DNA from: Physcomitrium patens
Taxonomy: Eukaryota; Streptophyta; Bryopsida; Funariales; Funariaceae
Length of the DNA stretch: 64,000 nt
Assembly (NCBI RefSeq): GCF_000002425.4
Contig: NC_037275.1
Coordinates: 11,233,310-11,297,309, forward strand
Reading direction: 5' to 3'
The translations under genes and the position numbers were made by a program. Under the pieces are notes generated by a model, which saw only the letters and a program-made list of their open reading frames with translations, searched no databases and was not told the origin of the DNA. Below are positions 33,240 to 45,731 of the stretch, in pieces. How positions within the stretch are numbered: position 1 is the first letter of the stretch; each line of letters opens with the position of its first letter.

Positions 33240-36000
33240 AATCTACGTCTTATGGAGCCGTCGGTGGAAACGTATGCACACCGTTTGGTCAGATGCATTG
33301 AACGGTGTGAAGAACCACGTCACTCGTGATTCGCGGTAAGATTCGGCAAAGAGGAGAGAGTGTCGGCGTGGTTTCTGCAGCTTTTAGCGTTGCATCGGGA
33401 GTCGGGGTCGGAGGGAAAACTGCTTGTTTTGTGATTCAGGGAAGCTTTGAATCAGGAAAACTGTTTCCTTATATTCCTTAACAATTTTGAAGCAATACTT
33501 TCTCTGTTAAGCAGTTTCTAAGGGGTAAGAAGTGGTGCCAACGACAGTCCCTGGTATTCAGTGTTCAAAGAATCAAGCTTCACATACTTCCCTACATTTG
33601 TATTTGATTCCAAGTAACATACGAGTAATCGTGCAGTTCGATATCGGGCCCTGTTCGCAGTGGGAATTGCGTTCATGGGCTCGCAACTTGAAGATGATGG
33701 TGTTTAAGTGATATGTATCCGTTGTGAATTTGATGAATTCACAACAAGGAACTTGACACATTTCTACCTGCAGCGTGTGTCAGTCGGTCGTGGACATATC
33801 CCCACTCAGGGGGGTGTCGGGTGGAATCGAGTGCGTGTTGGGCTGCAGTGGTAGATAGGCATTGGAATGAGCGCTGTGGGAAGTGAATATGGAGGGGGGA
33901 GTGTGTTGAATCGATTCCTACATTTGACAATGTCCTGCTTCTTGCAAAGCAATTTTGGTCTTACATTGCTAAGAAATCGGGTGAGTTTAAAGATTAGAAC
34001 CAGAGTGATGAGGGTGTGATTACTGCGGATCGAAGTTTGTATATGGTGTGGATTAGAAGCACGATGGAGGGTGGTGTGCGATGTGGTGCAGCTAAGTGGG
34101 ATGGTTGCGGTGATGGTGGGTGAACGATGGATCCACGGTACCCTTTCATCGTAAATGGTAAAAAAATCTCAGTCTGCCGATGTTAGAGCGATTGTGCACT
34201 GTGCATTTGTGTGAAGTATGGATGGAGCATTGGTTTTCTTGTTAGTGGCGAGTGGTTTTAGTGTAGCGAAGGGACGTATTGAAGTGATCTGGGAGATGTC
34301 TGTGATGGATGCGATTTGTGTGTAGGATGACAATAAATTCCTCACATGGGGTGGGGATCCATACGCCACGAAAGGTGTTTGAGGGGCAGTAGGATCCATT
34401 GTCCGTTTGGATCTGTCGAGAATGCATGGCAGCACAGTGAAAGTTTGGCATGAATATGATTGTTTGTCACTGGACTTGCGTGCGGTGGTGGAAGGAATAG
34501 GCGAGGCTGGAGGAGGGATTTGAAGCAAATTGGGTGAATGGTTGACGTTGGTTTTTCCGTGGTGACAGGGCCCCACAAGGAGCAGTCAAGATTTTTTTGA
34601 GCATTGACAGCAAATTTCCTGCTGTTCGTCAACTCGCAATTGAAGTGAGCAGTTGATGGAGAGGTGCACGCATTTATGCGGGAATTGTCAATTGAATGAA
34701 GTTGCAGACACGATGATGCATTCGTACTGAAAAATAGTGATACGACGAGACGTCGGATTCAACGTGGAGATGATATCCTTACGTAGTTATGCTAATGTTG
34801 ACAGGAATGCAGTTTGTGTCGGCTGGATGTTGTTGATATGGAGAAAGTGGATGGAGGATCGGTGACCAAGCTAGCAGATGTTGATGCGGGGTGGTGGCTG
34901 CTGGTGATGTGTCTTACATTGCGACTTGCAGTGGGAGGGTATTTCCATCGCGGCAGCTTGCAGTTGTTTCACGAGTAGATGATTGCATTTGTAAGTGATT
35001 GTGCTTGTTCCACGGAATGTGTTGTCCGTGCTCTTCATCTGAAATGCTCGAAGGAGACGTTTGCATACAACGCTGGCAAGAGTGATGGGTAATGGAAGGT
35101 TGGGAGTAATGCGTGGTGAAGTAGGGCGTGACGAAGATCTGTGATAACAGCGAGCTAGTGTTCCCGTGTGGTAGTTTGAAGATGGATCGTAGTCTGGGCG
35201 ATTGCAGTTTTGGTAACCAGATGTGGGAAGCGCATGGTTTTGGTGTAGGTGAGTGGAGAAGATCATGAGGCAGTGAAGAGGTGCTAGAAGGTATTGTTGT
35301 GAAGGCTGAGAATACCTTGAGAATTTAATGGAAGCTGGAAATGAGATGCATGAAACCACTTGGATATGGTTCTTCTTCTTTATATAAAACTGATGAAAGT
35401 GTCACATTGTTTGACTCTTGGGTAAAGGTGAAGGAAAACCATATAAACAAAACAAAAGAAAATGATGGCTTGTGGATGTGGGATTTGATGCAGTAGGTGA
35501 TGCTGTGTCAAAGAGGTGAGGTATGTGTGAAGGTGAATCAGTATTTTTTTCCCATGAAAGATACCAGCTGTTGAGTGACTGGGTGGAGTGTAGTGTGAGC
35601 AAATGCTGATGATGTTTGAGGATTCTGGAAACTGCAGCCTTTCTGGGTTGTGGCAAAATCATGTGTGAGCTTGCTGTATCATCTCTGTGTGTACCATGGA
35701 ACTGTATGAGGGTGGAGGTTTGGATGTCCATGCAGTCTATTGTATGCAATAGTATGATGAAGCACATGAATGGAGGTTGTTGTGATACACAGTTGAGATA
35801 AGGAACAATTTCTAGCTCATAAAAAGAGAAGAGAAACAAAAGGTAGAGAACAGGAAATCTAAGGTTTATGGTTCTTAATAGTATTGGTTTAGTGAGGAAA
35901 GTCTGTTTGAGTTCTGGTTCATCCATAATTAGATTACAGTTCACTGCCCCACCTATTGTTGAGTTTACACTAATCTGGGTGGTGATTTATTAGCTGTTAT
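33240..36000 (+). other. G/T-rich, C-poor block, possible non-coding transcript
   Basis: Over roughly 2.7 kb the plus strand is visibly rich in G and T and poor in C, unlike the AT-rich DNA on both sides. Long open frames on the minus strand (135, 162 and 180 codons, between 34169 and 35944) are His-, Pro-, Thr- and Ser-rich without domains, as expected when a C-poor strand is read backwards. Splice-like sites occur on the plus strand: an acceptor-like GTGCAG at about 33630-33637 and a donor-like GGTGAGTTT near 33978. This may be a long non-coding RNA or an unannotated leader. No protein is supported. Confidence 0.35.
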
Positions 36001-39000
36001 CTGAATGTGGGCAGTCAAACATGTGATTGTCCTGTCTAAACAATCTGTTTATGTATTGCAGAATCCTGTTTGCTCATCTGTTGCTGTAGCCAACTCTAAA
36101 TTTGGTACAGTTTCCCTGATGAAGTCAAAACCTGATAGAAACTAACTTTTCACTTGTACCAAAATATAGTAGAGGACTGTGTTCATAAGATCTCACTCTA
36201 GAAACTCACAAAATGAATATAGTGAGATCTCACCAAACTTGTATGTTTATACAAAAATAACTAAACAAAATAAAGGCAGGATTCTGATGAGCATCAAGTT
36301 CACATTTAGATGCTGGTTTTTCTTTCATCAGAATCTTAGAACTCATGGGGTTTCATCACTTTTCCAAATCATGAAATAGTTTCCAGTGGGCTTCTCATAT
36401 TAGATGTTCATTTCTGCAACAATTATCTTTCCTGCTTTTGCTGAAGAGACATCTCAGTGCAACCTTTGTCGGCAGCCTTTTGTAGCTAGTAGGTACTTTG
36501 GGAGCCGATATTGTACAATTTATATGACTTGTGTAAGAGATTCACTATGGACCATACATCACAAGCCATGGCTCCACAAAGCATGTAATTGACTTTTTTT
36601 TCTTTGCTTGGATCATTACTAATTCCAAGAATTTGAAATGGTAAAGAGTGCAATCCAAGTCTATAGTGTGTCTTTTGAAGAGCAGCTAACCATGGCTACA
36701 GAGGCAGGCATTGTTTTGAAAAACTCACCTTCTAAGGTCTAATTTAGCATCATTTGCCCTAGTCTATGTCATGAAGGTGTGCTTCCTTTTTTCTTTTTAT
36801 TCCTTTTTTTTTTTTCTCTCCTCTCACATTTTTTTTCATTTTTCTCTTGTTTTTATTATTAAAACTCTATACTACAAATTTTATTTGATTAAAGTTAGGG
36901 TTGTTGGAAAAAATGCATTAAAATTCAATGTGGTACATGAGTGAGTGAACCAAGGGATCCTCTGGCATCATGGCAAGGAATAGAGGACTCTTTTTGTTAT
37001 CAATTACATTGTTTTTAACAACTCAGAAGTCACAGTTTTAAAAGTTTGCAAAAAAAAAAAAAAAAAAAAAAAAACATTATACTGTTTCAACATGAATCAA
37101 TTGTCAAACACACTTGAATGTTGGGCCCAGCCCCAAATTCACATCACAATTGTCATAATTATGCAAAATCAGTTAAGCTCCCACATACAATACAAAAAGA
37201 AGATTCTCCTCCTCAAGAGCACATGATACATCCCCCCATACTTCCCTTAAATATGCCTTATGCTTAGACATGCTTGCATCCCCATGAGGTGCATGGAAAA
37301 CATGTTCACAAGATGACAAAAAAGCAACCCACCATGGATGAATGGATGGAACAACAAACAAATGCACAACATGGGAACAGTACCACAGCCCATTCAATCT
37401 GAAAATGTCCCCAACTGGTACCAGAGCCTTACCAGAACTTGGCAGTTTTAAGGCTATCCAAGCCACTCTTCCTCAAAGATGGAAAGCTGATGCTGCTGCT
37501 GCTTTCCCATTTGGATTTATTTTGCCAAATTCATCACATGTATTTCTCATTTTTAACTATGCTCAAATTGTGGATAGTAACCCACCCTCCAACCTCAAAA
37601 CAGAAACCCTAAACCCTAAAACGTCATAAAAACCCTAAACCCTAAAGTGTTGGAGACACTACTACTACTTCTAAGTGTTGGTTGCAAGGGAGAGGGGGGG
37701 GGGGCAACAAGGCTGGCTGAGACAGGGGAAGTGCAGATGGTGACAGACAGAAAAGGGAGGGGGGTTGAGTTTTGTTACCCACCCACTGTGTGTCCTACCT
37801 GGAAAGAGAGACCCCCCCCACCTTCCCCCTTCAAGGTGGCTTGGCTTGCACTAGAAGGAGGAGAGATAGATGACCATTGTGATGTGTCCCTTGCTTGCCC
37901 CAGTAGTAGTAGAAGTAGTAGTAGTACACTCCCCTGGTACTACTGATCCAGACTGAAGCCATTACTGAGGGAGATAGATAGATAGACAGACAGGGAAAGA
38001 TACTACTCACTCAGAGTGAGACATACTCATGCTCAGAAAGACCCTCCCTCCCTCCCTCCCTCCCTCCCTCAGTCATTCCAGCCCCATTTTTCTGCTACAC
38101 CCAACCTTCTGTTTTTTCTCTCTTTTCTTACCCCCCTATTTCCCCTCATCACATTCGACATTCTTGAAGAATGCCCAATGCTATAAAAAAAAAATACATA
38201 TAAATATTTACACAATGTCTTCAAAGTCCAGTGCAACATACTCACACTCACACACACACAGGATTCACAGCAGGGTAGATAATCAATCCTCTGTAGCCTG
38301 GCTGGCAAAAACTGGAGGCTGGTGATCCAGCAGTAGTAGGACCATTCTGAGGGTGGAACAGTTGCAGCATCAATTGAATCACATGGGCATGTTCAGGATA
38401 GTATCTGATATACCTGGAGGAGGAGAAAAGGAAAAAAACAAAAAACAAAAAACAAAACAAATAGCAGCAACGGATTTTACCATAGCTTACCAGCAGGGGC
38501 AACAGAGAGGCAGTGAGTGAGTGTTGTAAGTGTAAGTGTAGTGTAAGCTTTGTTGTGTGATCCCATTGAAGGGCTGTTTTTGTTTCTCTTATATCCTTTC
38601 ACCACGATACCATGGGGTACAAAAGGAACGGGTATCAATTTATGAAAGCAGGCTCAGCAGTACTAGAAGTGGAATGAATTGCAGAATGAGAGAGTTGAGT
38701 TGTGTTGAGTTGAGGGTCAACCCTGGGGTGGTGATGTACTTACTGGTTGGCATCGCATACACAGTTCCCATAATAAAGGTTAGCTGGGAATGTAAAATAA
38801 TCAATTAATTAAACAACAACAACAACAACAACAACTCTTCCTGAGGACTGTCCCTGTGTGAATAGGGCACAGTGCATAAAAATGGACAATACTTTCACTG
38901 ATGTTGGGTACTTTGTGCTTAACACATCAAAGAGAATTTGACTCAGCTTTTTTTTCTTCTTTTATTCAATATATATATATATATATATATATGATGATGT

Positions 39001-41705
39001 CCCATTTTGCCCTTCAGTGATATTGTGTAAAACACATCCAATACAAACATTTGATGCATCATACATTTTTGAGATTTTTTGTTCATTGATATTCATGGGG
39101 ACTGAAATATTGAGGAGCTTAAGTTTGAAGCTTGGACTACTTCATTTCTCAGGCACTCAAATCTAAGACTGCCAAGTCCTGATTGTGTAAAAGAACTGGA
39201 GTATTGTTGTACCAAGCTCTCATCCATTCAACTCATGTAAACAAAACATGCATCAAATACAGTATTGCTTTCTTTTAAATATGCATTTTTCTTGTCCACA
39301 TTGATGATTGTGAGCTCCAACAAGGGCTCAATTCAGGAGTTTGTTGTCCTACTTGTACCCACAAGCTTGGGTAGAATGTTGGGCCTCTTTTTCAAGGACG
39401 TCAAAATGATGGTAGAAGTCAATTTTGGCATTTTAAAACACACTATCAAGTATCATCAATTTAACATTCAGTTTTTGAGCACATATTGATTTTCCAAAAA
39501 AATTCCACCCAACTCCAAAATATGAATTGACAATTCACCTCACCACAATGGCAAATCATAACCCCTCCATTTTTGCTAATGATGGTTGAGGGACTTGGCA
39601 AGGAATAAAACTTTTTGCCTTTTTTGTCTCTTTTCTTTTTCTTACACTTTTTCCACATGTGGTTACATTCTTAAGTAGGAGTATCACAATCAGCACACAC
39701 AATCAACTTGGCAGCAAAGCTCATACATCTTTCCACTGTAAGAAGTCTTTTCATGAGAATTCTGCAATTTGCTGCCAGAGAAAGTGGGAAAAAAAAATAT
39801 TTACAAATGGGACATGTAATCTTCCCAATATTGTTTTTGAAGGAAAAAAGAGAAAAGAAAAAATGACATAAAATCTCAAAACATATGCAAATGTTTTTTG
39901 TGTTTGTAAAAAATTAAAATCTATCTATGTATATATATAGTTAGTTAGTTAGTTAGTGTGCACATGGACCCATGTACTAGTAGGCATTGTTAAGGCTATT
40001 CAATTTTGTATGGACAATTCATTTATGCAACTTTGCATGGTGATGGCCCCATGGAAATTGAAAGTTAGGTTATCTAAACTTGTTGGCTAACACCCAAAGC
40101 TTACAATCTTCATACATGCATCGGTTCAAGTTGTTGAAAATTTTAATGGTACTCAATTTATATTTGGAGTAGCCAAGAGATTTAAATGATTAATAAAAAA
40201 TGAAAGTAACTTTGCAAGGATGAAAACAACTTCTTTGAAATTTTAGTAAAACTTAATTTAAGCAATGTTTGCACAATCAGTGTTTCAGCCTTCATGCTAT
40301 AAAAAACAGGCTCCTAATTATCAAAAATTCTAATCCATATGTTCTTGTAGCTCTCAATATCTATTGCTTTTAGAATTCTGAACATGTGCTCAATCCTAAG
40401 GGTTGTGATTAAATGATATCATATTGGTGATTACCAATACACTCCTTGAATGAAATTAAATGAGAGGTTTCTAATAATCAATTTAATGCATTTAAAAATA
40501 ACATTTAGAGTATTATGTTCTAATGTCACATTTTACTGAAACCAGAAAGAATACATGTTTGGTATTAAGAAAGAATACAACATTTCCTTTGAAAAAACAT
40601 ACTTCTTAATAAATATCATATTGCACATAACTTTTGGTGCAAAAAAGTATACAAAATTTTAGAATAAATAATCTACATAATAAGAAAAATTAAGCAAAAG
40701 TCAAATAGACAAAGAAGCCTTCTCATTGGCCAAAATCAAAGAAATTAACCAACAAAAAGCCCTGCATAACTTGCACAAAGACCTCCAGTTTATTATTTAT
40801 AAACAGCTGTTTGGTAACCAATGGCATGGGTCTCTGCTAACAAATAACAACTCATAATAAGCAGAATTCAATATACACAACCTGTAACAAATCTTTGATA
40901 TAGAATTTGAAGGAATAAAAAATAGTTACTACCACATTCTTATTCTTATAGGTAAATTGTATCCAAATGCAAACCAACAATTACACAAAATTCACAAATT
41001 CTAATCATCTTGAACTGAATAGAAAATATGAATGCATGTAGTATTTTTTGATCTTTTGGTATACTTACACTCACACACACACATAACATTTCACCAAACA
41101 ATATCATAGTGTAGTGGGGTGGTAAAAGAAAGGGCCACAGGGGGGAAGGGGGAATAGCAGGCTGAGCCATCACTTAGTCAATCAATTGGAGATGTATAGC
41201 TGACACAGCTCACTTACACACAGCCAGCCCTTGCATTCCTCTTCAGCCATCAACTCATTTCCATTTCATTTGTCAGTGCCCAGCCCAGTGAGTGATGCAG
41301 ATATCCATTGATGAAGCAGAAGAAGAAGAAGAAGAAGATACTCCCAAAAAAAAGAAATTAGAGGAAGGAGAAGATGTTGCAATTGGGCTTGGAATCATCA
41401 GTGTAATACATTCACACCCTTAAATGAATGGATACATACACAAAAAACAAGCCTGGCTTCCAAGGAAATCTACCACGATCAACTTGTGAGTTTTGTAGTA
41501 CCATTTATGTGGTGTTGAAAAATGGATTTTTAAAAACCATTCAGTAATTCATCTTTGATATTATAGGCTATCAGTTCATTGATTCTAGTTTTTGGTAGTA
41601 AGAAACAAGGGACCTTCTCACACAAGATTGGGTGTCAAAGAGCTGGATGTATCCCCCCCCCCAAAAAAATACATTACACACACACACATATATATATATA
41701 CATAC

Positions 41706-41740
<35 letters not shown>

Positions 41741-43930
41741 CATACATAAAGAATGTTTGGATTGATTACTCTCATTCAGTGGGAACATTACAAAAAACAT
41801 GTTTGTCATAAAATGATTTTGCTCTGGTTGATCACATGGAGTGTGTTAAATGCAAGGGGTTAGGTTGGTACACTCCCACAACCAGATCATGGTCTTGTAA
41901 GTCAACTTCACAGCAGTGGATACAAAGGAACAAACCCTAAATTAAACCAACAAGTTAGTTTTTTTGTGGGGTTTTATATCATTCCCTCAAGCCGCTTGTG
42001 TTAAAAAGACTGTAGACAGATGAGACCAGGGTCAGTACATCTACCTGGCAGCAACAGTTCCAGTATTTCATTCACCTGGTTATATCATGGGACAATTTGA
42101 CAAAGAGGGCTTTATGAAAATGATACCCAAAAACAGTCAAATGGGGGCAACATCAATTCTATTTATTCATCCACACATATAAAAATGAAAGTGTTACCCC
42201 TTTATTCCCCAGATAGCAGAGAGATTGTCCTGGCCCTAATTTTCTGTGCCATGGGTGCAACAAAGGGAATGAATTAGGTGGATGTGAATGTGAAAAGGAC
42301 CTTGGCCTTTGTATTGTTGTTGTTGCAGTAGTTGTAGAAGAAGACCTTTTCTATTTGCTTAGCTGTGCTCTACAGTTACAACTCATCAATAGGGTTGTTG
42401 TTGTTGCATGCATGGCTGTGCAAGGGGGCTGCAGAGCTTGACTACCAAGCTTCATCCTCTCCTCCACAAAAGCAGCCAATTCCACAGCCCTAACTCCTCA
42501 ATAACACACAAAAATCTCTTCACTCCTCCATCAAGACCATTATGATGGGTCCTTTGTACAATGAGATCATGCCTCTGACAACAGGATGATCCCCATGGCT
42601 TGTTCATTCTCTTCAATACCAAAGCAACATTTAAATATTGCAAGAAAAATAAACAAGTTAAAAAAAGAGATAAAATAAGAAGAAGAATGGAGGGTTTTCA
42701 ACATTTCAACATCAATCTGTTTCCTTTCTCAAAACATCCAGTTCTCAAACCTACACTTTTATTTTTATTGTTTTTTATTTTTATTTTTTCATTTACACCT
42801 GCTGGAACCCCAAATCTAATCTTGAAGCTCAGCAATAAATCATGTCATATGGAGGTTAGTGTGCCAGTGTATGATTGCTCACAGGCTTTGGCATTTTAGG
42901 AACAAGATGATTGTGAATTTGCTTAGGCCATCCATCCTTGTGTTTGTGGATCATGCTCCACATGTGTGAGTGTGTGTGTGTGGGGCATAAAGCATGATGC
43001 TTTGGAGTGGAGTATTTAATATAAAAAAACAGTGAGATTCATGGCAGCAAATGAGAAATCAAAATTCATAATCCTCTACCACACATCACCATTGGGTGCA
43101 AAGACCCACCCACATACCAAATCATTTTATCCAGCTTGTGTTGTTTGTTGTGGTGGGTGGGTGACCTTCCAATGGCTGTGATTCACTGAAGTCACTTCTC
43201 AGGGCAGTGAAAACTTGATACTGATGAGTTCAACTCTAAGTTGAGGGGTGAGTTTAATGCATTAAGGCGAAGGTTGGAAGGAGTAGGCGGTGAAGGAGAA
43301 GAAGAAGAAGAAGAAGAAGAAGAGTACTCTACACGACGAGAAACCGAGCTCCAGCAGGCTAGTAATTGGGGGGGGGAGGGGAGATAAAAAAGCGAGGAGG
43401 AGAGGAGAGGAGAGGAGAGAAGAGCAGAGCATTAAATGAAGGAGAGAGTGGGGGCGTGTTGTGGGCTACAGGGCCAATAACTCCCCCCCCCCCATTTGCA
43501 GTCCCCCTGACTACTGCGTGTCTGCAAGCTCTGCTGACAAGCCAAACAAAGCAGAGCTCACCAATTACTAGCCTGCTGATGCTGCTGCTGCGTCAGGATA
43601 GGGGCTTGATCAGGCAGTGCTGAAGAAGCTGGACTTGAGAGCAGCAGCTAACGGTCCGACCTGGTAAAGAATCGCAGAAAAAAAGAAAAAAAGAACAGAA
43701 AAACATGAGGAGGCACCCCCACCCTTAAGAAGCAGAAGAAGAAGAAGAAGAAGAAGAGTGAGTGAGTGAGTGAGTGAGTAAGTGGTGGCGGAGTTGTAAT
43801 TGTAACAGCAGCAGCAGCCACACCCATCGATCGGCAGCACCCAACCTCATTGACGGTACCTGCACTGACGGCGCTCTCCACTAAGGGAAGAGGAAGAGCA
43901 GTAGGAAGAGAGGGGCTCTTCACAGCCAGC
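36001..43930. other. Long intergenic stretch with many simple repeats
   Basis: I see no protein gene. It contains an A tract (37050-37074), telo-box repeats (37604-37646), a G10 run (about 37694-37703), (CCCT)n (about 38041-38070), (CAA)n (about 38812-38834), (TA)n (about 38970-38991), a (CA)n(TA)n(TACA)n compound tract (about 41677-41748), (GAA)n (about 43298-43322), G- and C-runs near 43368-43380 and 43482-43493, and (AAG)n(AGTG)n (about 43733-43778). Open frames here are short or low-complexity. Confidence 0.6.
37604..37646. repeat. Short interstitial telomere-type repeats
   Basis: Two groups of (CCCTAAA)2 lie 9 bases apart, separated by a segment with ACGTCA. The motif is the plant telomere unit. 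Two telo-boxes so close together are either a regulatory cluster or a tiny interstitial telomeric patch. Confidence 0.8.
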
Positions 43931-45731
43931 CTTCCTTCCTTCCCTTAAACTTTTCTAGTGCTGAGTTACACCTCCCTTTCTGCTGCTCCTGCTGCTGCAC
44001 TGTCTGCAAGCCTGCCTGCCTGGCTGGCTGGAGCCTGGCCTGCTCGCCTGGAAGAGGAGGAGGGAGGAAGAGGAGAGATCATCGACTCCTCGAACCTCTC
44101 CTTCGCCCCTTTCCCAACGCTCACTTGCAAACGGTCTTCTCTTCTCCGCCACGCCGATCATTGCACAGCTCTGATTCTCGTCAATCATCACTCTGTCTCT
44201 CGCTCCCACTCCAATTGGGTCGCTCGCGTCCTCGCTTGATTTGCTCCCAGGATAGCACAACGGTGCCCCATATCTCTCTCTTCACCCGACCTTCTCATGC
44301 ATTCCGGCAATGCAGCGAGTGCGTCGCTGGAGCTTTCCTCGCTGTGGGTGCGTGGGTTTTCGTAGTTTGAGAGCGATTTTGGCGTGAATTGGCCCACAGA
44401 GGTTGTCGTTCAGTGAGGCTACGTTTCGAGGTGTTTTTACAGCGAAAAATATCGTTCGAAAGTTGATGTATTTTGAGGTATTTGGATAAAACGTGTTTGG
44501 TAGTGATAAGGAATAGAGCATTACTTCCTCTGAAAGCTTTGAGTTGTGGCGACAATATGGATAGCTGTTGCGGCGAACACATTGATTACTGCTCGCTTCT
44601 GTCTGTGGAATCGTCGAGGGTTTGAGAGCTCTTCGTCTGGAACTTCTCATTGATCAGACACACAGCTTGCGAAGTTAACAGGTGCAAAGTTTGTAGAGCG
44701 GACGCTTTGATCTGTACTCGAGCTTGGTAGCTTCCACTGGTGTCAAGTGAGTGGGAGAGTGTTGGCTACTCCTTGTGCAAGGTAGCCACAGTTCATTTCG
44801 ATTGTTCCAAATCTGGATCTCATCCAAAAGGACGAAGACACACAGCTCGCCGCATGTTATTATCACGCGAAGCTGCTGATCGTGACCAAGTTGCAAGGGA
44901 TTTTCAATCCACTCACGCTCCCCTTCTGGAGCCGATTCGCAGAACTTTGCCGCTGTGTCGCAGTCTCTAACGAGCCCTTCGACCGCCCTAGTATTTTGAT
45001 ATCGGAAGAGTCTGAAATAATCTGGCACAATCCTGGAATTCTATCACACTAATCGACCCTGAAGCATTACACGATAATAACACCAATCGGTAAGTTAAAT
45101 CGCCTTTCTCAGCTTGTACCGGAAAGGCTTCATTTCCTGCTGTTCGGTGTTTTGCGAGGTTGAGACTGACCTCCTGTCAAACTCCGGTCAACCTCGCAAG
45201 ATCAGATTAATTGCTTGAGGTGATATTTCTGATTTGTTTCAGTAGCGTAATTGACACAATAATTGCTCTGCCCCGGAAGCATGATCCTTAGATTACTCCA
45301 TTCGCTCTGGTAAGCCTCTTAATTATCGATGTCGTTTAACCAAACAATCACCCGTGAATCGTTTTCCTTCATTGCTTCCCAAATTGCCCCGTGGATACCT
45401 TTCATCAGTTAAATGCTTTACAGCAGCTACGATTGTACTGGTCGAATGCTCTCTACATGTAAGTGCTCAACTCTATATTATTTCAATGTTTGCAGTGCCC
45501 CAGTCCACACTGGTTCTGAAGGACTCAACGGGTATCATTGGGTGAGGATTGTGGAATCAGGCCTGCCATTTTCGTAGTGGACGAAGCTGTGAGTCGAATG
45601 GTGGACAAGAAACTGCGGCGGTGTAGCTGAACTTCTCGAAGCTCCAGACTACAAAAAAGAAGAAGCTAAAGGCTTAATCAGGGGCAACGAATTTGCTCAC
45701 TTCTGATCAGTTCGACCCCACGCAGTTCAAC
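43931..45731 (+). other. Probable long leader of the LRR gene, with introns
   Basis: From about 43900 the sequence becomes more GC-balanced and CT-rich, as expected near a plant transcription start. Two intron-like units precede the start codon. One runs from 45090 (GTAAGT) to 45242 (TTTGTTTCAG). The other runs from 45310 (GTAAGC) to 45495 (TTTGCAG). This leaves leader exons ending at 45089, at 45243-45309 and from 45496 on. Several upstream ATGs lie in these exons, so translation control by upstream ORFs is possible. The transcription start is not defined. Confidence 0.45.

Noticed and set aside
34169-35944. Three minus-strand open frames of 135, 162 and 180 codons
   Set aside because: They are rich in His, Pro, Ser and Thr and have no domains. 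This is what the reverse of a G/T-rich, C-poor strand gives. I treat the block as possibly non-coding on the plus strand.
37647-37946. 99-codon plus-strand frame
   Set aside because: Built on G and C homopolymers and (AGT)n repeats, low complexity, no family resemblance.
43366-44397. Several overlapping frames of 70-100 codons ahead of the secreted LRR gene
   Set aside because: They come from (GAA)n, (GAGG)n, (CTG)n and CT-rich leader sequence and lack domains. The leader explanation fits better.
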